This document shows positions 8,107 to 9,443 of a DNA stretch of 9,443 nt, in pieces (the stretch's first letter is position 1; every line of letters starts with the position of its first letter). The stretch comes from Phycisphaerae bacterium. GTDB taxonomy: Bacteria > Planctomycetota > Phycisphaerae > UBA1845 > UTPLA1. The stretch is taken from assembly GCA_029259995.1 (NCBI GenBank), contig JAJDEC010000057.1:1-9443 (forward strand), written 5' to 3'. Both the position numbers and the translations under genes were made by a program. The notes beneath the pieces are model-generated. The model did no database searches, was not told where the DNA came from, and worked only from the letters and a program-made list of their open reading frames with translations.

Positions 8107-8981
8107 CTTTGTTCGCCCGATCGCAGCCCACTGCCGCGGACGCCATCGACGTCCTGCGACAGGCGGCGGAACTGAACTGGAATGATCCCTATCGCGAAGG
8201 TTCCATGCTCCAGATGCCGGGGTTCGGTCAGATCGTCATGACCGGCGATCTCCACGGTCACTTCCGCAACTTCGACAAGCTCCAGAAATATGCGATGCTC
8301 GATCGCGCGCCGGCGCGACACGTCGTGCTGCACGAAATGGTTCACAAGGACGTGCAGGTCCCCGGCGATCCCGACGACAGCCATCTGCTGCTCGTCATGG
8401 CCGCGGCCTATAAGTGCGAGTTCCCGGATCAGGTGCATTTCCTGCAATCCAATCACGAGCTCGCCCAGTTCACCGGATACACGATCGCTAAGAACGGCCG
8501 TATCGTCATCGATGATTACAACAACGCCGTCCGCCAGACCTATGGCGAGCGACAGGGCGAGGAAGTCCTCGCCGCCATGAGTGATTTCATCGCCGCCTTT
8601 CCATTGGCCATTCGCACACCCAATCGCGTCTGGATGTCTCACTCCCTGCCCGACATTCACAACATGGATCAATTCGATCCGACGATCTTCAAGAAACCCA
8701 TGACGCGGGCCGAGATTGCTGACAGCCGCTCGGCATTCCTGCTCGTCTGGGGCCGACGCCACACGCCGGAACACATCCAGCGCCTCGCCGATGCCTTCGA
8801 CGTCGACATCATGATCACGGGCCATCAGCCGCAGGATCAGGGAATGGGCCTGTACCACGATCGCCTCATCATCCTCGACAGCAGCCACAATCACGGCACC
8901 TTCCTCCCCTTCGATCTCGCCAAGCCGCAGACGCCCGAAGGCCTTATGCCGCGCATCCGTAAATACGTCGAAGTGGCGTAA
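8103..8981 (+). CDS. PPP-superfamily metallophosphatase, partner of the adjacent kinase
   Basis: This 292-residue protein is a predicted metal-dependent phosphoprotein phosphatase. Motifs line up with eukaryotic-type PPP enzymes: GDLHGHF (48-54; metal ligands D49, H51), SNHE (116-119; ligand N117, catalytic-type H118), SHSLPD (179-184; ligand H180, where PPP has HGGLSPD), WGRRH (216-220), and TGHQPQDQG (239-247; ligand H241). It ends with LIILDSSHNHG, matching the PPP LVTLFSAPNYCG strand. The second motif is unusual. HEMVHKD (77-83) sits where GDxVDRG is expected, with spacing that puts E78 at the bridging-metal Asp and K82 at the phosphate-binding Arg. The length is normal for a compact PPP catalytic domain, and there is no signal peptide or membrane segment. 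The TTG start overlapping the kinase stop, with GGAG 7 nt upstream, makes co-translation likely. It probably reverses the kinase's phosphorylation (inference). Activity is likely but less certain because of the altered motif; a nucleotide-cleaving member of the wider family cannot be excluded. Confidence 0.85.
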   Translation: MTLFARSQPTAADAIDVLRQAAELNWNDPYREGSMLQMPGFGQIVMTGDLHGHFRNFDKLQKYAMLDRAPARHVVLHEMVHKDVQVPGDPDDSHLLLVMAAAYKCEFPDQVHFLQSNHELAQFTGYTIAKNGRIVIDDYNNAVRQTYGERQGEEVLAAMSDFIAAFPLAIRTPNRVWMSHSLPDIHNMDQFDPTIFKKPMTRAEIADSRSAFLLVWGRRHTPEHIQRLADAFDVDIMITGHQPQDQGMGLYHDRLIILDSSHNHGTFLPFDLAKPQTPEGLMPRIRKYVEVA

Positions 8982-8997
8982 CGGCGCCGAACGCCGT
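8981..8997 (+). terminator. Hairpin just after the phosphatase stop
   Basis: ACGGCG (8981-8986) and CGCCGT (8992-8997) pair around a 5-nt loop, beginning at the last base of the TAA stop. No T-run follows, so it is not a classical intrinsic terminator. Together with the palindrome at 9000-9017 it could stabilise or end the operon transcript. Confidence 0.4.
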
Positions 8998-9088
8998 GGC
9001 CCAGCCCATGGGCTGGGGTCCCGAATTCGCCGGCGCAACGAAGCGCCTCGCCAATCCTGACGCAACCCAACAATCCGAATCCAATTCG
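8993..9088. repeat. Palindromic intergenic repeat, copy 1
   Basis: It contains the perfect 18-bp palindrome CCCAGCCCATGGGCTGGG (9000-9017), followed by GTCCCGAATTCGCC and a tail with AATCCTGA, CAACCCAACAA and CCGAATCCA. It aligns without gaps to 9164-9259 at an offset of 171, with about 80 of 96 bases matching by hand count. No flanking transposase is present, so it looks like a REP-like dispersed element. Confidence 0.75.
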
Positions 9089-9096
9089 ATCGGGTG

Positions 9097-9118
9097 CCCC
9101 ATCCTTTCAAGGATGGGG
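9097..9118. repeat. Near-perfect palindrome between the two repeat copies
   Basis: Arms CCCCATCCTT (9097-9106) and AAGGATGGGG (9109-9118) pair completely with a 2-nt spacer. The sequence is unrelated to the CCCAGCCC palindromes on either side, so the cluster carries two different palindrome types. GTG before and TCAC after could extend the stem with one bulge. Confidence 0.75.
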
Positions 9119-9163
9119 TCACGATGATGGGTTTTGCGCACGATGCTCCAACCAGAACCGCCC

Positions 9164-9259
9164 GCCGTGCCCCAGCCCGTGGGCTGGGTTCCCGAATTCG
9201 CCAACGCACCAACACACCGCACCAATCCTGAACCAACCCAACAAGCCGAATCCATTTCG
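9164..9259. repeat. Palindromic intergenic repeat, copy 2
   Basis: This is a second, diverged copy of the element at 8993-9088. Its palindrome is CCCAGCCCGTGGGCTGGG (9171-9188; 8-bp arms, 2-nt centre). The flanking TTCCCGAATTCGCC, CCAATCCTGA, CCAACCCAACAA and GCCGAATCCA match copy 1. Similarity fades at about 9260. Confidence 0.75.
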
Positions 9260-9286
9260 CCGGGCCACGCATCCGAACCACGCGCG

Positions 9287-9443
9287 TCAGCAAGTGGCCG
9301 TGCCTCCGTCCGACATGCACGTCAATCCAAGGCAACGCGCTGCCCCGCAGAGTCCGTCGAAAATCAAATATTGATCGAAATACACGCGCGCTTCGCCGAA
9401 CATCGCGCGACCGACTCCCTGACGGTCGCGGCTCGGAACGATG
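9287..9443 (-). CDS. Possible C-terminal end of a convergent unknown gene
   Basis: A minus-strand frame enters from the right edge and ends at TGA 9289-9287, giving about 51 residues (including MFGEARVYFDQYLIFDGL and ending GGTATC). I recognise no domain. Its stop falls just outside the palindromic repeats, as expected for two convergent genes flanking such elements. Against it, another minus-strand frame is also open here and the 9406-9430 hairpin lies inside it. It may be noncoding. Confidence 0.25.
   Translation of the reverse strand, partial: IVPSRDRQGVGRAMFGEARVYFDQYLIFDGLCGAARCLGLTCMSDGGTATC
9406..9430. repeat. Inverted repeat CGCGACCG / CGGTCGCG
   Basis: Perfect 8-bp arms (9406-9413, 9423-9430) surround a 9-nt loop ACTCCCTGA. 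It is unrelated in sequence to the palindromes at 9000-9188, with no T-run on either strand. Function is unknown. Confidence 0.45.

Noticed and set aside
8993..9259. Repeats as a CRISPR array
   Set aside because: There are only two long, diverged copies with internal palindromes and no short identical repeats at regular spacer intervals; no cas gene is present.
7737..9335. 532-codon minus-strand open frame opposite the kinase and phosphatase
   Set aside because: It lies antisense to two genes with clear catalytic motifs and translates the palindromic repeats as Arg/Trp/Gly-rich sequence. It is a by-product of GC-rich codon bias.

Overview
The window reads as chromosomal DNA of a planctomycete-like bacterium. 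This is inferred from moderately high GC content, a very large secreted M6 metalloprotease with long Ig-like repeat tails, a soluble Hanks-type kinase beside a PPP-type phosphatase, and GC-rich palindromic intergenic repeats. No rRNA, tRNA or other marker in the window confirms the taxonomy.

Layout. Positions 1-6230, minus strand, hold one uninterrupted reading frame (2,076 codons visible) that runs off the left edge. It has a signal peptide, an M6 (immune-inhibitor-A-like) zinc metalloprotease domain with HETGH and PDLYD, and then more than 1,530 residues of about 105-residue Ig-like beta-sandwich repeats interspersed with about 94-residue fibronectin-III-like modules. The tail contains a higher-order block (one Fn3-like plus three Ig-like modules, 420 codons) repeated in near-exact register. 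Positions 6231-7053 are a long divergent intergenic region with a few small inverted repeats and no convincing gene.

Positions 7054-8981, plus strand, hold a two-gene operon. The first gene is a soluble serine/threonine protein kinase with an acidic C-terminal tail. The second is a PPP-superfamily metallophosphatase that starts on a TTG overlapping the kinase stop codon (TTGA). The two presumably form an opposing phosphorylation/dephosphorylation pair. The phosphatase has an altered second motif: HEMVHKD stands where GDxVDRG is expected.

Positions 8982-9286 are an intergenic region with a hairpin just after the phosphatase stop and a cluster of strong palindromes: two diverged direct copies 171 bp apart with a third, different palindrome between them. 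This looks REP-like. The last 157 bases may hold the C-terminal end of a convergent minus-strand gene, but this is weak.

The most notable items are the translationally coupled kinase/PPP phosphatase pair with its unusual motifs, the 420-codon super-repeat in the giant protease, and the palindromic repeat cluster. I see no CRISPR array, insertion sequence or phage gene.
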